Positions 29,601-40,356 of a stretch of DNA of 64,000 nt are shown here, one piece after another; the stretch's first letter is position 1; every line of letters begins with the position of its first letter. The notes under the pieces were generated by a model. That model was given only the letters and a program-made list of their open reading frames with translations. It searched no databases and was not told the DNA's origin. Origin of the DNA: Herbaspirillum sp. LeCh32-8 (lineage in GTDB: Bacteria > Pseudomonadota > Gammaproteobacteria > Burkholderiales > Burkholderiaceae_D); NCBI RefSeq assembly GCF_017814915.1, contig NZ_JAGIPZ010000009.1, positions 1 to 64,000 of the forward strand. The letters are read 5' to 3'. A program made the position numbers and the translations under genes.

Positions 29601-32549
29601 CTGGTCGCTCTTGCCCGAGCACAGCTTGCCGAGGTCCTTGCTGCTCTGGTCGTTTTCATAGGCATAGAAGCCGCCGACCATGCGCTTGCGGTGCGAGTTG
29701 GTCTGGCGCGCGGTGCCGCTGATCTCCACCGGCACGCCGGCCTGCGGCTTGCCCGCGGTATCCAGCGTGACGGCGCTCAGCGTCAGCTTTTTCCTGACCG
29801 AGATCCAGTTGCCCGCGCGCAGGCCGACCACTACCGCCGACGGCCACAGGGGCGTGGCGCTGGAGATGGTCTGCACTTCGCCGTTGGGATCGTTGTAGCT
29901 CATCTCGGTCAGCAGTTCCTGCGCACGTTGCGAGGCCGGCAGCTTGCCGACCACGGCGCGGCCGGCGCCGTTCTTGTCCAGCGTCACGGGCAGCTTGTCG
30001 GCCACGATCTTCTGGTCGTCGGCATTGCTGTCGTCGTCCGCGCGCGGCGGCGCGAACGAGAAACCGTCGTAGCCGGCGATGTTCACCGACCGCGCGCGCA
30101 GCAGGCTGGACACGCGCACCTGCTGGTTGGCGGCGCCGCCGTTGATGTAGTTCAGCTGCAAATCCAGCGGCAACTCCTTGACTGCCACCTGCGCGCCCTT
30201 GGGCGGCGTGATGCGGCCCTGCATCAGCGGCAGGCGGAATTCCTCGACCCGGAAAGTGCCGGTGTAGTAGGTACCGCGACCGTACCAGCCGCGTTCTTCC
30301 TCATTGTCGTTGTTGCCGGCGCTCTGGCTGTTGGCCTCGACCTTGCCTTGGTCCATCGTGACCTGGTAGGTGCCCAGCTTGGCCTCCTTGGGCAAGGGGA
30401 AGCTGGTCTCGGCGCTCTTGTTGCCGCGCCAGTTCAGCGCGAACTGGTACTCCTGCCCGCTGCCCTGGTGCGTGATGCGCAGCCGCGTGGGCAGGTCTTC
30501 CTTCTTCACCAGGCCGAAGCCCTGCATGGTCTCGGTGCGGATCACGTGCTTCATCGACACCGTCTCGCCGGCGCGGAACAAGCTGCGGTCGAATACGGTG
30601 GTGGCGCGCGTGGTGGCGGCCTTGTCGGTGTCGGTGGGCAGGTTGAAGCGCCAGGATTCGATGCCGTCATTCCATGAGCTCAGGGCAAAGGCCATGTCGG
30701 CACGCCCCTTCTCGTCGGTCTTGCGCGCGCTGACGAACAGGCCGTTGATGCTGTCGGCGTTGGCGGCGCTATACGGACGGTTGGCGCAGGCGTCTTCCAG
30801 CGCCGGCATCACCGCCACGCCGCGCGCGTCGGTCTTGCCCTGCCAGATCTGCACGCCGTCGCAGTTGGAGACGCGCACTTCGGCATCAGCCACCGGCCTG
30901 GCGTTGTCCAGACGGGTCACCCACACGGCGCCGTTGGCGCGGCCCAGCTTCACGTGCACCGCCATGTTGGTGACCAGCGCGCTGGTGCGCACGTACATCG
31001 GCTGCGGCTTGCCCAGCAGCGATGCACCCAGCTTCTGTGACTCCAGCTCCACCACGTAGAAACCCGGATCCTTCAGCGGAATGCCGATCACCTCGAACGG
31101 CCACTCGCCGTCCTTGGCGTCCTTCAGCGCCGGCAGGTCGAGCTTCTTCGCGCCCGGCTCGTTGGAGAGCAGGCTGACGCTGCGCGAGTCGACCTTCTTC
31201 GGGTCGCCCCATTTTTCGTGGTACTTGTTCAGGCGCGTCAGCCAGGCGATCACGCCCTTGTCGCCGTTGCTGCCGTCGACCTTCAGGTCCGCCACCTTGC
31301 CCGGCAACGCGCGACCATCCTTGCCGCGCACCTGCAGGCCGGCCTCGACCCGACGCAAGGTCACCGGCAACGTCGGGTCGGCATTGAGCTCGATGATGCC
31401 GAACGGCGCGGCCGGGAATTTCGCCAGCGGCGGGAAATCGGCCAACGCCGACTTCAGCGGGAAGGACGAGGCATTGCCCAGGCTGCGGCCGTCCTCATCC
31501 TGGAAGCCGCTGGGCAGCGTGATGGTGAAGTCGGACTTTTCCGGGAACGGCGGCTTGAAGCTCAGGTCGCGCACCGACTCGCCCTGGTTGCTGTCCAGCG
31601 TCGGCTTGATCTTGCCGGTGGTGGCGTTGAGAGTCACCTGCTCGGCCAGCTTGCGCGGCACCGGCGAGGAGAACGACAGCGTCACCGGCAGGATCGGCGA
31701 GCAGGCCGCGTTGGCGTTCTCGCGCTGGCAGGAGAAGCTGGCGTTGAACTCGCTGCGCACCTGGAACTTGAACACCTGCGGCTGCGACGTAACGACGGCC
31801 GGCGCGTTGGCGGCGGCGATGCCGCGATCCCAGACCAGCTTCACGTGCGCCTCGTTGGGCAGGCGCTGCTGGCATTGCACGATGGTGACGGTGGCCGGGT
31901 CGACGCCCTTGGCGAACTCGCTGAGCAGCGCCTTGCGATCGGCTGCGCCCACGGCCTTGGTCGGGATGCGCTCGTTGATGCCCTCGGCCTCGCAATACAG
32001 GTGATCGCGCACCGAGGCCTCGGTGGCGGCGCCGTTCTGGAACAGGATGAAGGCCTGGTCTTCGGCGATCTGCGACTCGTTGTAGGGCTGCGCACGGACC
32101 ACGGCCGGACCGCCGGTGCTGAACTGGAAGCGGCCCTTGCCTCCCAGCGTGTTCCCGGCAACCGACTTGATGCCGGTGCGCACATTGAAGCTGCAACGGG
32201 TGCCCGGGGGCAGGTCGCGCTCGAAGTCGAAGACCCAGTTCTTGTCGTCCGCCCAGCGCGACGTGCCGGCCACGCTGCAATCCACATCGAAGGGCGACGC
32301 CGCCTTGGGGTCGCCGAACTTGACCATGGGTTCGGAAAAGCGCGCCCGCACCTGGCGGATGCGCGCCACCTCGCCCTGCGGCGAGAACGACACCACGCCG
32401 GCGTTGGCGGCGGTTGCCGTACCGGCCGGCAACGCCAGCCCCGCGGCCATGCCCAATGCAAGCAGGCCGCTGCGCCATGCCTGCCATGCCTGTTTGAAGA
32501 TGTTGATCTGCTTGCCGCCTGTGGCCATGCCAGCCTCCGTTTGCTTCAT
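26652..32549 (-). CDS. Periplasmic bacterial alpha-2-macroglobulin (YfhM family)
   Basis: A giant protease-trapping protein of the periplasm, 1965 residues from the ATG at 32549, which has CCGGAGA upstream. In-frame codons further upstream overlap the LysR gene and are discarded. A signal peptide ends near ATA|AN with no lipobox cysteine, unlike lipidated E. coli YfhM. The reactive thioester motif C-L-E-Q is intact (Cys at about 1496, in YPFSCLEQKTSKAIG), so it is of the thioester class. MG-type beta domains fill the N-terminal two thirds and an alpha-alpha toroid surrounds the thioester. It is co-oriented with pbpC, implying shared expression and a role in protecting or repairing the wall. 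Confidence 0.95.
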   Translation of the reverse strand: MKQTEAGMATGGKQINIFKQAWQAWRSGLLALGMAAGLALPAGTATAANAGVVSFSPQGEVARIRQVRARFSEPMVKFGDPKAASPFDVDCSVAGTSRWADDKNWVFDFERDLPPGTRCSFNVRTGIKSVAGNTLGGKGRFQFSTGGPAVVRAQPYNESQIAEDQAFILFQNGAATEASVRDHLYCEAEGINERIPTKAVGAADRKALLSEFAKGVDPATVTIVQCQQRLPNEAHVKLVWDRGIAAANAPAVVTSQPQVFKFQVRSEFNASFSCQRENANAACSPILPVTLSFSSPVPRKLAEQVTLNATTGKIKPTLDSNQGESVRDLSFKPPFPEKSDFTITLPSGFQDEDGRSLGNASSFPLKSALADFPPLAKFPAAPFGIIELNADPTLPVTLRRVEAGLQVRGKDGRALPGKVADLKVDGSNGDKGVIAWLTRLNKYHEKWGDPKKVDSRSVSLLSNEPGAKKLDLPALKDAKDGEWPFEVIGIPLKDPGFYVVELESQKLGASLLGKPQPMYVRTSALVTNMAVHVKLGRANGAVWVTRLDNARPVADAEVRVSNCDGVQIWQGKTDARGVAVMPALEDACANRPYSAANADSINGLFVSARKTDEKGRADMAFALSSWNDGIESWRFNLPTDTDKAATTRATTVFDRSLFRAGETVSMKHVIRTETMQGFGLVKKEDLPTRLRITHQGSGQEYQFALNWRGNKSAETSFPLPKEAKLGTYQVTMDQGKVEANSQSAGNNDNEEERGWYGRGTYYTGTFRVEEFRLPLMQGRITPPKGAQVAVKELPLDLQLNYINGGAANQQVRVSSLLRARSVNIAGYDGFSFAPPRADDDSNADDQKIVADKLPVTLDKNGAGRAVVGKLPASQRAQELLTEMSYNDPNGEVQTISSATPLWPSAVVVGLRAGNWISVRKKLTLSAVTLDTAGKPQAGVPVEISGTARQTNSHRKRMVGGFYAYENDQSSKDLGKLCSGKSDQHGMFICDIELAEPGNVDLVASASDAKGNAARASSSVWVTGRGELWFDGENQDRIDILAEKKNYQPGETAKFQVRMPFRYATALVAVEREGVIDTQVVQLSGQDPTVSVPVKAEYGPNVYVSVLAVRGRMREVPWYSFFIWGWKEPINWWHEFREYQGPGPIVDLSKPAWKYGIAEINVGDAGHKLQVTVSTDKPSYPIRATAKVQVQVKLPDGKPAAGAEFALAAVDEALLELQPNTSWDVLHAMLQRRSYGVETSTAQMQVVGKRHYGKKATPAGGGGGRAPTRELFDTLLLWKPSVVLDAEGRATLEVPLNDALTSFRIVAVAESGTAYFGTGSVNIRSTQDVQLISGLPPLVREGDSFNGAVTVRNTTAHDMKIKVSARAGAGAAVTSAATALNLPEREVAVAAGQSAEVVWPVQTPEGVTQLAWEISAQEQGGQRAKDAMKFTQRVAPAVPVTVQQATLFQLDKSVSLPISQPAGNLPGRGGLAVALKPSLAGGSEALTRYFADYPFSCLEQKTSKAIGLRDEAGWQKVAADLPTYLDGDGLAYYFPPSDSGARRGSDTLTAYLLAATSEAGYAIPQASRDKMLDGLASFVEGRITRDFWSPQKDLDVRKLAALEALSRFNRVQPSMLGSLQINPNQWPTSGLLDWVAVLQRVPAIPERQKKLDEAEQILRARLNFQGTRMGFSNEEGDYWWWLMSSGDANANRLILLELNNPAWREDMPRLVAGAISRQQRGHWGTTTANVWGSLALEKFARKFESEPVTGSTRATVEQGGASVGSQTLAWGGAASGGKLQLPWPKADGAAATARFTQEGSGRPWVTLQSLAAVPLKQPFSSGYRIVRKIEAVEQKQAGVYTRGDVLRVTLDIDAQTDMTWVVVSDPVPGGATLLGSGLGRDSVIAQGNQDKPRDRGLGWMAYEERSFEAYRAYYESMPKGRTSISYTVRLNNAGEFNLPPTRVEAMYAPEMFGEIPNQKIVVKAAQ

Positions 32550-32649
32550 CTTGTTCTCCGGATCGATCTTGTTGTGTGCGGCCGCAGGCGGTTCCCCCCT
32601 GTCGACGGCGTTGGCGCTCAGACTTGAATTACGGCAAAACGTTGCGCGA

Positions 32650-33531
32650 CTAGAGCTTGCATTGCAAAAAATCGAGAAAGCAGCTGATGCGGCGAGAAAG
32701 CTGGGTATTGCGGTAGTACACCGCCGAAATCTTTTGCTGGTAGCCGCTATAGGCCGGCTCCAGCAGCTTGACCAGCTGGCCGGTGGCGATGTCGGCGTCC
32801 GACATGAAGTTGGAGAGCGAGGCAATGCCCTGCCCGTGCAGCGCCAGCTGGCGGATGGTTTCGCCGCTGGAGGCGCGGATCGCCGGCTTGACCGGATAGC
32901 GATCGCCGCCGGCGTGGCGCAGCGGCCACTGGTTCAGCGACTCGGGCTGGGAGAAGCCGATCAGGCGGTGGCGCTCCAGCTCCTCCACCGAGCTCGGCTC
33001 GCCGTAGCGCGCCAGATAGCCGGGACTGGCGACGATGTTCAGGCGCGCCGAACTGAGCGGCTTGGCGTGCAGCGTGGAATCCTGCAGCTCGCCGATGCGG
33101 ATCGCGATGTCGGTGCGCTGCTCCACCAGGTCGATGAAGCGGTCGTTGGTGTTCAGCTCCAGCTCGATGTCGGGATAGGCCTCGCGGAAGGCGCCCACGT
33201 GCGGCACCACGCAATGGAGCATGAAGGGGACGGCGGCGTCCACCCGCAGCTTGCCGACCGGCTTCTGGGTGCGCATGCGCACGGTGTCCTCGGCGGTCTC
33301 CATGGCGGCCAGGATGTTGCGCGCCTGTTCCAGAAAGGCGTGGCCCTCCTCGGTCAGGTCCATGCGGCGCGTGGTGCGCGTGAGCAGGCTGGCGCCCAGC
33401 TTCTCCTCCAGCCGCGACAACGCGCGGCTGACGCCCGAGGTGGTCTGCTCCAGTACCTCGGCGGCGGCCGACAGCGTGCCGGCCTCCACCACCGCGACGA
33501 AGGTGCGCAGCTCTTCCGATTGAATAGCCAT
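32650..33531 (-). CDS. LysR-family transcriptional regulator
   Basis: The 293-residue product has an N-terminal winged HTH (residues 5-62: ELRTFVAVVEAGTLSAAAEVL, TSGVSRALSRLEEKLGASLLTR) and a LysR substrate-binding domain from about 90. It is divergent from the MFS gene across 189 bp, the arrangement in which such regulators control the neighbouring pump. The interval holds a run of AT-rich sequence (33545-33580) that suits overlapping promoters. The inducer is unknown. Confidence 0.93.
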   Translation of the reverse strand: MAIQSEELRTFVAVVEAGTLSAAAEVLEQTTSGVSRALSRLEEKLGASLLTRTTRRMDLTEEGHAFLEQARNILAAMETAEDTVRMRTQKPVGKLRVDAAVPFMLHCVVPHVGAFREAYPDIELELNTNDRFIDLVEQRTDIAIRIGELQDSTLHAKPLSSARLNIVASPGYLARYGEPSSVEELERHRLIGFSQPESLNQWPLRHAGGDRYPVKPAIRASSGETIRQLALHGQGIASLSNFMSDADIATGQLVKLLEPAYSGYQQKISAVYYRNTQLSRRISCFLDFLQCKL

Positions 33532-33720
33532 CGTTGACTCCAGATCAAATATTCTTTGATTCTAACGGTATTTTTCTCAACAAAGTCCGCAGGCACAATC
33601 CTTCCCATGGCTGGCAGAGCGATCCGGCTCAAGCTTGCCGCCTCACCAAGGTTCCAATTAATCAACTTTTCAACCAGTTAAAGCGACCTGCCCGTTGCGG
33701 GCATCGGGGAAGGAATTGAA

Positions 33721-34902
33721 ATGCCAATAGCACTTTGGGCGCTGACCATCAGCGCATTTGCGATCGGAACCACCGAATTCGTGATCATGGGCCTGTTGCC
33801 GGAGGTGGCGGCCAACCTGGGCGTGAGCCTGTCTTCGGCCGGCCTGCTGGTGACCGGCTACGCGCTGGGCGTGTTCGTCGGCGCCCCGCTGGTGACCGCC
33901 ACCACCGGCCGCCTGCCGCGCAAGACGCTGCTGATCGCGTTGATGGTGGTGTTCGTCATCGGCAACCTGGCCTGTGCCATCGCGCCGGGCTACGCCACGC
34001 TGATGATCGGCCGCGTGGTCGCCTCGTTCGCCCACGGCGCGTTCTTCGGCGTCGGCTCGGTGGTTGCCACCAGCCTGGTGCCCAAGGAAAAGCAGGCGTC
34101 CGCCATCGCCCTGATGTTCACCGGCCTGACGGTGGCCAACGTGCTGGGCGTGCCCTTCGGCACCTGGCTGGGCCAGATGTACGGCTGGCGCGCCACGTTC
34201 TGGGCGGTGACCGTGATCGGCGTGGTCGCGCTGGCCGCCACCGCGCTGCTGGTGCCGCGCTCGCAAGGCGGCGAGGAAGCCGACTTCGGCCGCGAGCTGC
34301 GCGTGCTGGCCCGTCCACAGGTGATGCTGGGACTGCTGATGACGGTGCTGGGCTTCGGCGGCGTGTTCGCAGCCTTCACTTATATCGCACCGATCCTGAC
34401 CGATATCAGCGGCTTCCCGCCGGCTGCGGTCTCGCCCATCCTGCTGCTGTTCGGCGTGGGCCTGGTGATCGGCAATCTGCTGGGCGGCAAGCTGGCCGAC
34501 AAGAAACTGATGGCCACGCTGATCGGCAGCATGGTGGCGCTGGCGGTGGTGCTGGTGCTGTTCGGCCTGACCAATGAGCACAAGATCGCCTCCATCATCG
34601 GCGTCGGCCTGATGGGCATGGCCGCCTTCGCCACCGTGCCGCCGTTGCAGATGCGCGTGCTGGAAAAGGCGACCGGCGCACCCAACCTGGCGTCGTCGGC
34701 CAACATCGCCGCCTTCAACCTGGGCAATGCCGCCGGCGCCTGGCTGGGCGGCCTGACCATCGACCACGGCCCCGGCCTGCACGCGGTGCCCTACGTCGCC
34801 GCCCTGCTGCCGATTGCCGGCATCGCCGTGGCGCTGGTGAGCTGGAAGATGGATGGCAAGAACGCTGTCGTACGTTCTACCGAAGGCGTCGAAGCCTGCT
34901 GA
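33721..34902 (+). CDS. MFS drug-efflux-type transporter (DHA1, AraJ/YdhP-like)
   Basis: The 393-residue membrane protein has about 12 segments. The start MPIALWALTISAFAIGTTEFVIMGLLPEVAANLGVS is the typical N-terminus of the AraJ/YdhP/NepI group of proton-driven exporters. GYALGVFVGAPLVTATTGRLPRKTLL holds the conserved loop 2-3, and GRVVASFAHGAFFGVGSVVA follows. A GGAAGGAA ribosome-binding site precedes the start. The likely role is export of small molecules, regulated by the divergent LysR gene. The substrate is not evident. Confidence 0.93.
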   Translation: MPIALWALTISAFAIGTTEFVIMGLLPEVAANLGVSLSSAGLLVTGYALGVFVGAPLVTATTGRLPRKTLLIALMVVFVIGNLACAIAPGYATLMIGRVVASFAHGAFFGVGSVVATSLVPKEKQASAIALMFTGLTVANVLGVPFGTWLGQMYGWRATFWAVTVIGVVALAATALLVPRSQGGEEADFGRELRVLARPQVMLGLLMTVLGFGGVFAAFTYIAPILTDISGFPPAAVSPILLLFGVGLVIGNLLGGKLADKKLMATLIGSMVALAVVLVLFGLTNEHKIASIIGVGLMGMAAFATVPPLQMRVLEKATGAPNLASSANIAAFNLGNAAGAWLGGLTIDHGPGLHAVPYVAALLPIAGIAVALVSWKMDGKNAVVRSTEGVEAC

Positions 34903-34910
34903 AGCCAACC

Positions 34911-34938
34911 GCCCCGGCCAGACCGGGGCATTTTTTTA
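34911..34938 (+). terminator. Terminator of the MFS gene
   Basis: GCCCCGG, a short loop and CCGGGGC followed by seven T. It separates the transporter gene from the reductase gene 25 bp further on, so the latter probably has its own promoter or depends on read-through. Confidence 0.85.
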
Positions 34939-34962
34939 TCTGCAGCACGAGAGGAGAGATTC

Positions 34963-36048
34963 ATGTCCATCACGAGATCAAACAAGCAGACCGCATTGGT
35001 GGTCGGCGCCAACGGCGTCATCGGCAGCAGGCTGATCGAGCACCTGGTCACGCTGCCGGATTGGGATGTGATCGGCCTGTCGCGCCGCGGCGGTGAAGAC
35101 GGCGCGAACGGCAAGCTGCGCCACGTCGCCGTCGACCTGCTGGATGCGGGCGACGCGCGCGCAAGGCTGGCGCCGCTGGAGCACGTCACGCATGTGTTCT
35201 ATGCCGCCTACCAGCATCGTCCGAGCTGGAGCGAGCTGGTGGCGCCCAACCTGGCGATGCTGCAGCATACGGTGGAAGCGGTCGAGGCGAGCGCGCCGGG
35301 CCTGCGCCACGTCAGTCTGATGCAGGGCTACAAGGTCTACGGCGGCCATCTCGGCCCGTTCAAGACGCCGGCGCGCGAAACCGATGCGCAATTCATGCCG
35401 CCCGAGTTCATGTTCGACCAGCAGCGCTGGCTGGAGCAGCGCCAACGCGAATGCGCCCGGCGCTGGAACTGGTCGGCGATGCGCCCGGCCGTGGTGGGCG
35501 GCGCGGCGCTGGGCAATCCGATGAACCTGGCGTTGGCCATCGCCATGTATGCGGTGATGTCCAAGGCGCTGGGCCTGCCGTTGCGCTTCCCTGGCAAGCC
35601 CGGTGCCTATGACAAGCTGGTGGAGATGACCGACGCCGACCTGCTGGCCAAGGCTACAGTATGGGCGGCCACCAGCGAAGCCGGTGCCAACCAGGCCTTC
35701 AATATCGGCAACGGCGACCTCTTCCGCTGGAGCGAGATGTGGCCGAAGATCGCGCATTACTTCGGCATGGAGGTCGGCCCGCCGCTGCCGCTGAACCTGG
35801 CCGACGTGATGAGCGACAAGGCGCCGCTGTGGCAACGCATCGCCGAGGCGCATGCGCTGGCGCCGCATGCCTACGAATCGCTGTCCTCATGGGGCTTCGC
35901 CGACTTCGTGTTCTCGTGGGACTACGACATGTTCGGCGACGGCAGCAAGGCGCGCCGCTTCGGCTTCCATGACTATGTGGAGACCGAGCGCATGTTCTAT
36001 CGCCTGTTCGACGAATTCCGCGCGCGCAAGATCATCCCCTGGTCGTAA
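34963..36048 (+). CDS. PRISE-type NAD(P)-dependent reductase (extended SDR)
   Basis: The 361-residue product has a dinucleotide-binding GANGVIG at 15-21 and ends in IIPWS. The segment LMQGYKVYGGHLGPFKTPARE resembles the LQTG-K-H-Y-GP motif of progesterone-5-beta-reductase/iridoid-synthase-like enzymes, which reduce the double bond of enones and enals; the motif Lys is kept (Lys124). The family's next motif, normally N-F-Y-Y-D, reads E-F-M-F-D (148-152), so the tyrosine pair is missing. Substrate unknown. A GAGAGGAGAG ribosome-binding site precedes the ATG. Its position behind a LysR-controlled exporter suggests handling of a reactive small molecule, which is only an inference. Confidence 0.85.
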   Translation: MSITRSNKQTALVVGANGVIGSRLIEHLVTLPDWDVIGLSRRGGEDGANGKLRHVAVDLLDAGDARARLAPLEHVTHVFYAAYQHRPSWSELVAPNLAMLQHTVEAVEASAPGLRHVSLMQGYKVYGGHLGPFKTPARETDAQFMPPEFMFDQQRWLEQRQRECARRWNWSAMRPAVVGGAALGNPMNLALAIAMYAVMSKALGLPLRFPGKPGAYDKLVEMTDADLLAKATVWAATSEAGANQAFNIGNGDLFRWSEMWPKIAHYFGMEVGPPLPLNLADVMSDKAPLWQRIAEAHALAPHAYESLSSWGFADFVFSWDYDMFGDGSKARRFGFHDYVETERMFYRLFDEFRARKIIPWS

Positions 36049-36088
36049 GCGCTGTATGCGCGCTAGCAGGCGACGCAAGAAGCAAGGC

Positions 36089-36123
36089 ATAAAAAAAGAG
36101 CTTGCCGCGGCAAGCTCTTTTTT
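36089..36123. terminator. Bidirectional terminator
   Basis: AAAAAAGAGCTTGCCG pairs perfectly with CGGCAAGCTCTTTTTT, with A and T runs on both sides. It lies between the convergent reductase and phosphoribosyltransferase genes. Confidence 0.92.
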
Positions 36124-36150
36124 CATTGGAACGAAGGAAACGGCAAGCGC

Positions 36151-36687
36151 TTAAGCCGCGCCGCCCTTCTTGATCCATGCGGCCAGCTGATGCGGACCCA
36201 GACCGTCGTAGTCTTCGAACGGCTGGTGGATCCACGGGTTGGTCGCCAGGTAGTCGACGTGGTAATCCGGCTCCACGACCGAGCAAGCCTTCCACCACAC
36301 CACGGCGCTCTTGATCTCAGTGACGGACGGGTAATGCTCCTTCAGGTGCACCATCACCTTTTGCAGCGTCACGCCGGAATCGACCAGGTCGTCCACCAGC
36401 AGGATGCGGCCACCCAGGGTGCCCTTGGTGATGGTGATGTACTTGGCGATGTCCAGCGAGCTGCGGATGGTGCCGGCGGCTTCGCGGTAGGAGCTGGTCG
36501 ACAGGATCGCCAGCGGGACATCAAAAATGCGCGACATCACGTCACCCGGACGCAGGCCGCCGCGCGCCAGGCACAGCACCTGGTCGAACTGGTAGCCGGA
36601 CTCATAGACTTTCAACGCCAGACGCTCGATCAGGCGGTTGTAGCCTTCCCAGGAGACCCACAGGTCTTTGTCATCAGAGATCTTCAT
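36151..36687 (-). CDS. Purine phosphoribosyltransferase (Gpt/Hpt type)
   Basis: The 178-residue product has the type I PRTase fold: LCLARGGLRPGDVMSR near residues 38-53, SSYREAAGT, the PRPP-binding loop ILLVDDLVDSGVT at 95-107, and a C-terminal hood motif PWIHQPFEDY resembling that of xanthine-guanine PRTase. It probably salvages a purine base with PRPP. It follows purA by 43 bp on the same strand, joining salvage with de novo AMP synthesis. The exact base preference cannot be assigned. Confidence 0.88.
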   Translation of the reverse strand: MKISDDKDLWVSWEGYNRLIERLALKVYESGYQFDQVLCLARGGLRPGDVMSRIFDVPLAILSTSSYREAAGTIRSSLDIAKYITITKGTLGGRILLVDDLVDSGVTLQKVMVHLKEHYPSVTEIKSAVVWWKACSVVEPDYHVDYLATNPWIHQPFEDYDGLGPHQLAAWIKKGGAA

Positions 36688-36730
36688 GTTGTGTTTCTTG
36701 CTTCTTGTTGCTCGTGTTGCTTGATACGGA

Positions 36731-39207
<2,477 letters not shown>

Positions 39208-39223
39208 AGACAAAAAGATAATT

Positions 39224-39252
39224 CAGAAAAAAAAACAGGACGGTCGGTCCGG
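39224..39252 (-). terminator. Weak terminator-like hairpin directly before hisZ
   Basis: On the minus strand, GGAC-CGACC-GTCC forms a short 4-bp stem followed by TG and about ten T. It ends about 17 bp before the hisZ start. The stem is short, so efficiency is doubtful. Confidence 0.4.
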
Positions 39253-39290
39253 CAATCGCGCATCCTACAACGCTTTGGGGAGTCCGGACG

Positions 39291-39325
39291 AAAAACCGGG
39301 GCGGTTGAACATCCTGTGCCGCCCC
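39291..39325 (-). terminator. Second hairpin with T run between hflC and hisZ
   Basis: On the minus strand, GGGGCGG and CCGCCCC pair around a 14-nt loop and are followed by GGTTTTTCG. Confidence 0.6.
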
Positions 39326-39371
39326 AATCCTGTGTTCCGGGAAACTTGCCAAGCCGGAACAATGCGCCGGA

Positions 39372-39405
39372 CAAAAAAGCAAAGATGCCCTCAACCAGCG
39401 GCATC
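39372..39405 (-). terminator. First terminator downstream of hflC
   Basis: On the minus strand, GATGCC and GGCATC pair around a 10-nt loop, followed by TTTGCTTTTTTG. It lies about 60 bp after the hflC stop and probably ends the hfl transcript. Confidence 0.6.
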
Positions 39406-39465
39406 CGTCTTTTCGCCCCGCTCCGCCCTTCTGATCCGGGCGGAGGGAGCTGGTCCACGTTGTAT

Positions 39466-40356
39466 TTACTTCTTGGAAGAACTGTTGCTGTTGCCGATAC
39501 CTTTGAAATATTTAAAGAATTCCGAGCTCGGATCCACCACCATCACATCGTGGCGGGTCTTGAAGCTGGCGCGGTAGGCCTCGAGGCTGCGGTAGAACTT
39601 GTAGAAGTCCGGGTTCTGGCCGAAGGCCTGGCCATAGATCTGCGAGGCCTTGGCGTCGCCGGCGCCGCGCACCTTTTCGGATTCGCGATAGGCTTCAGCC
39701 AGGATCACGACGCGCTGACGATCGGCGTCGGCGCGGATCTTCTCGGACTCGGCCGCGCCGGTCGAACGCAGCTCGTTGGCCACGCGCACGCGCTCGGACT
39801 TCATGCGCTCGAACACCGAGTTGTTGATCTGGTCCACGTAGTCGACACGACGCAGGCGCACGTCGATCACCTCGACGCCGATCTGCTTGGCCTCATTGGC
39901 GGTGCGCGCCTGGATTGCGTCCATCACGCTGTTGCGCTGGCTGGAAATCACTTCACGCACGGTGCGCTTGGTGATCTCGTCGTTCAGCGCCGCCTTGACG
40001 ATCTGCGACAGGCGATCTTGGGTGCGACGCTCGTCGGCGCCGAAGCTGACGTAGTACAGGCGCGGATCGACGATACGCCACTTGACGTAGGCGTCGACCA
40101 GCACGTTCATCTTCTCGGCGGTGATGAAGCGGTCTGCATCAGGCGTATCCAGGGTCTGGATGCGCTTGTCGAGATACATCACGTTCTGGAACGGCGGCGG
40201 CAGCTTGAAATGCAGGCCCGGTTCGTTGATCACCTGCTTGACTTCACCCAGGGCGAAGACGATTGCCGAGGAACGCTGGTCGACCACGAAGATGGTGGAG
40301 GATGCCAGCCAGATCGCCACGACGGCGACGATGACGGATGTGACGAGGCGGCCCAT
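39466..40356 (-). CDS. hflC: HflC, membrane regulator of FtsH
   Basis: A single-pass inner-membrane SPFH protein that forms a cage with HflK around the FtsH protease. The 296-residue product has an N-terminal anchor (LVTSVIVAVVAIWLASSTIFVVDQ), the SPFH domain, and a helical C-terminal part with ESEKIRADADRQRVVILAEAYRESEKVRGAGDAKA. The ATG overlaps the hflK TGA as ATGA. The last residues are a Ser/Asn/Lys tail. Confidence 0.96.
   Translation of the reverse strand: MGRLVTSVIVAVVAIWLASSTIFVVDQRSSAIVFALGEVKQVINEPGLHFKLPPPFQNVMYLDKRIQTLDTPDADRFITAEKMNVLVDAYVKWRIVDPRLYYVSFGADERRTQDRLSQIVKAALNDEITKRTVREVISSQRNSVMDAIQARTANEAKQIGVEVIDVRLRRVDYVDQINNSVFERMKSERVRVANELRSTGAAESEKIRADADRQRVVILAEAYRESEKVRGAGDAKASQIYGQAFGQNPDFYKFYRSLEAYRASFKTRHDVMVVDPSSEFFKYFKGIGNSNSSSKK

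Noticed and set aside
26541..30677. A 1378-codon open frame antisense to the alpha-2-macroglobulin gene
   Set aside because: It is a high-GC shadow of the third-codon-position bias of the real gene; its product is a His/Arg/Gln/Ala-rich string without any domain pattern or ribosome-binding site.
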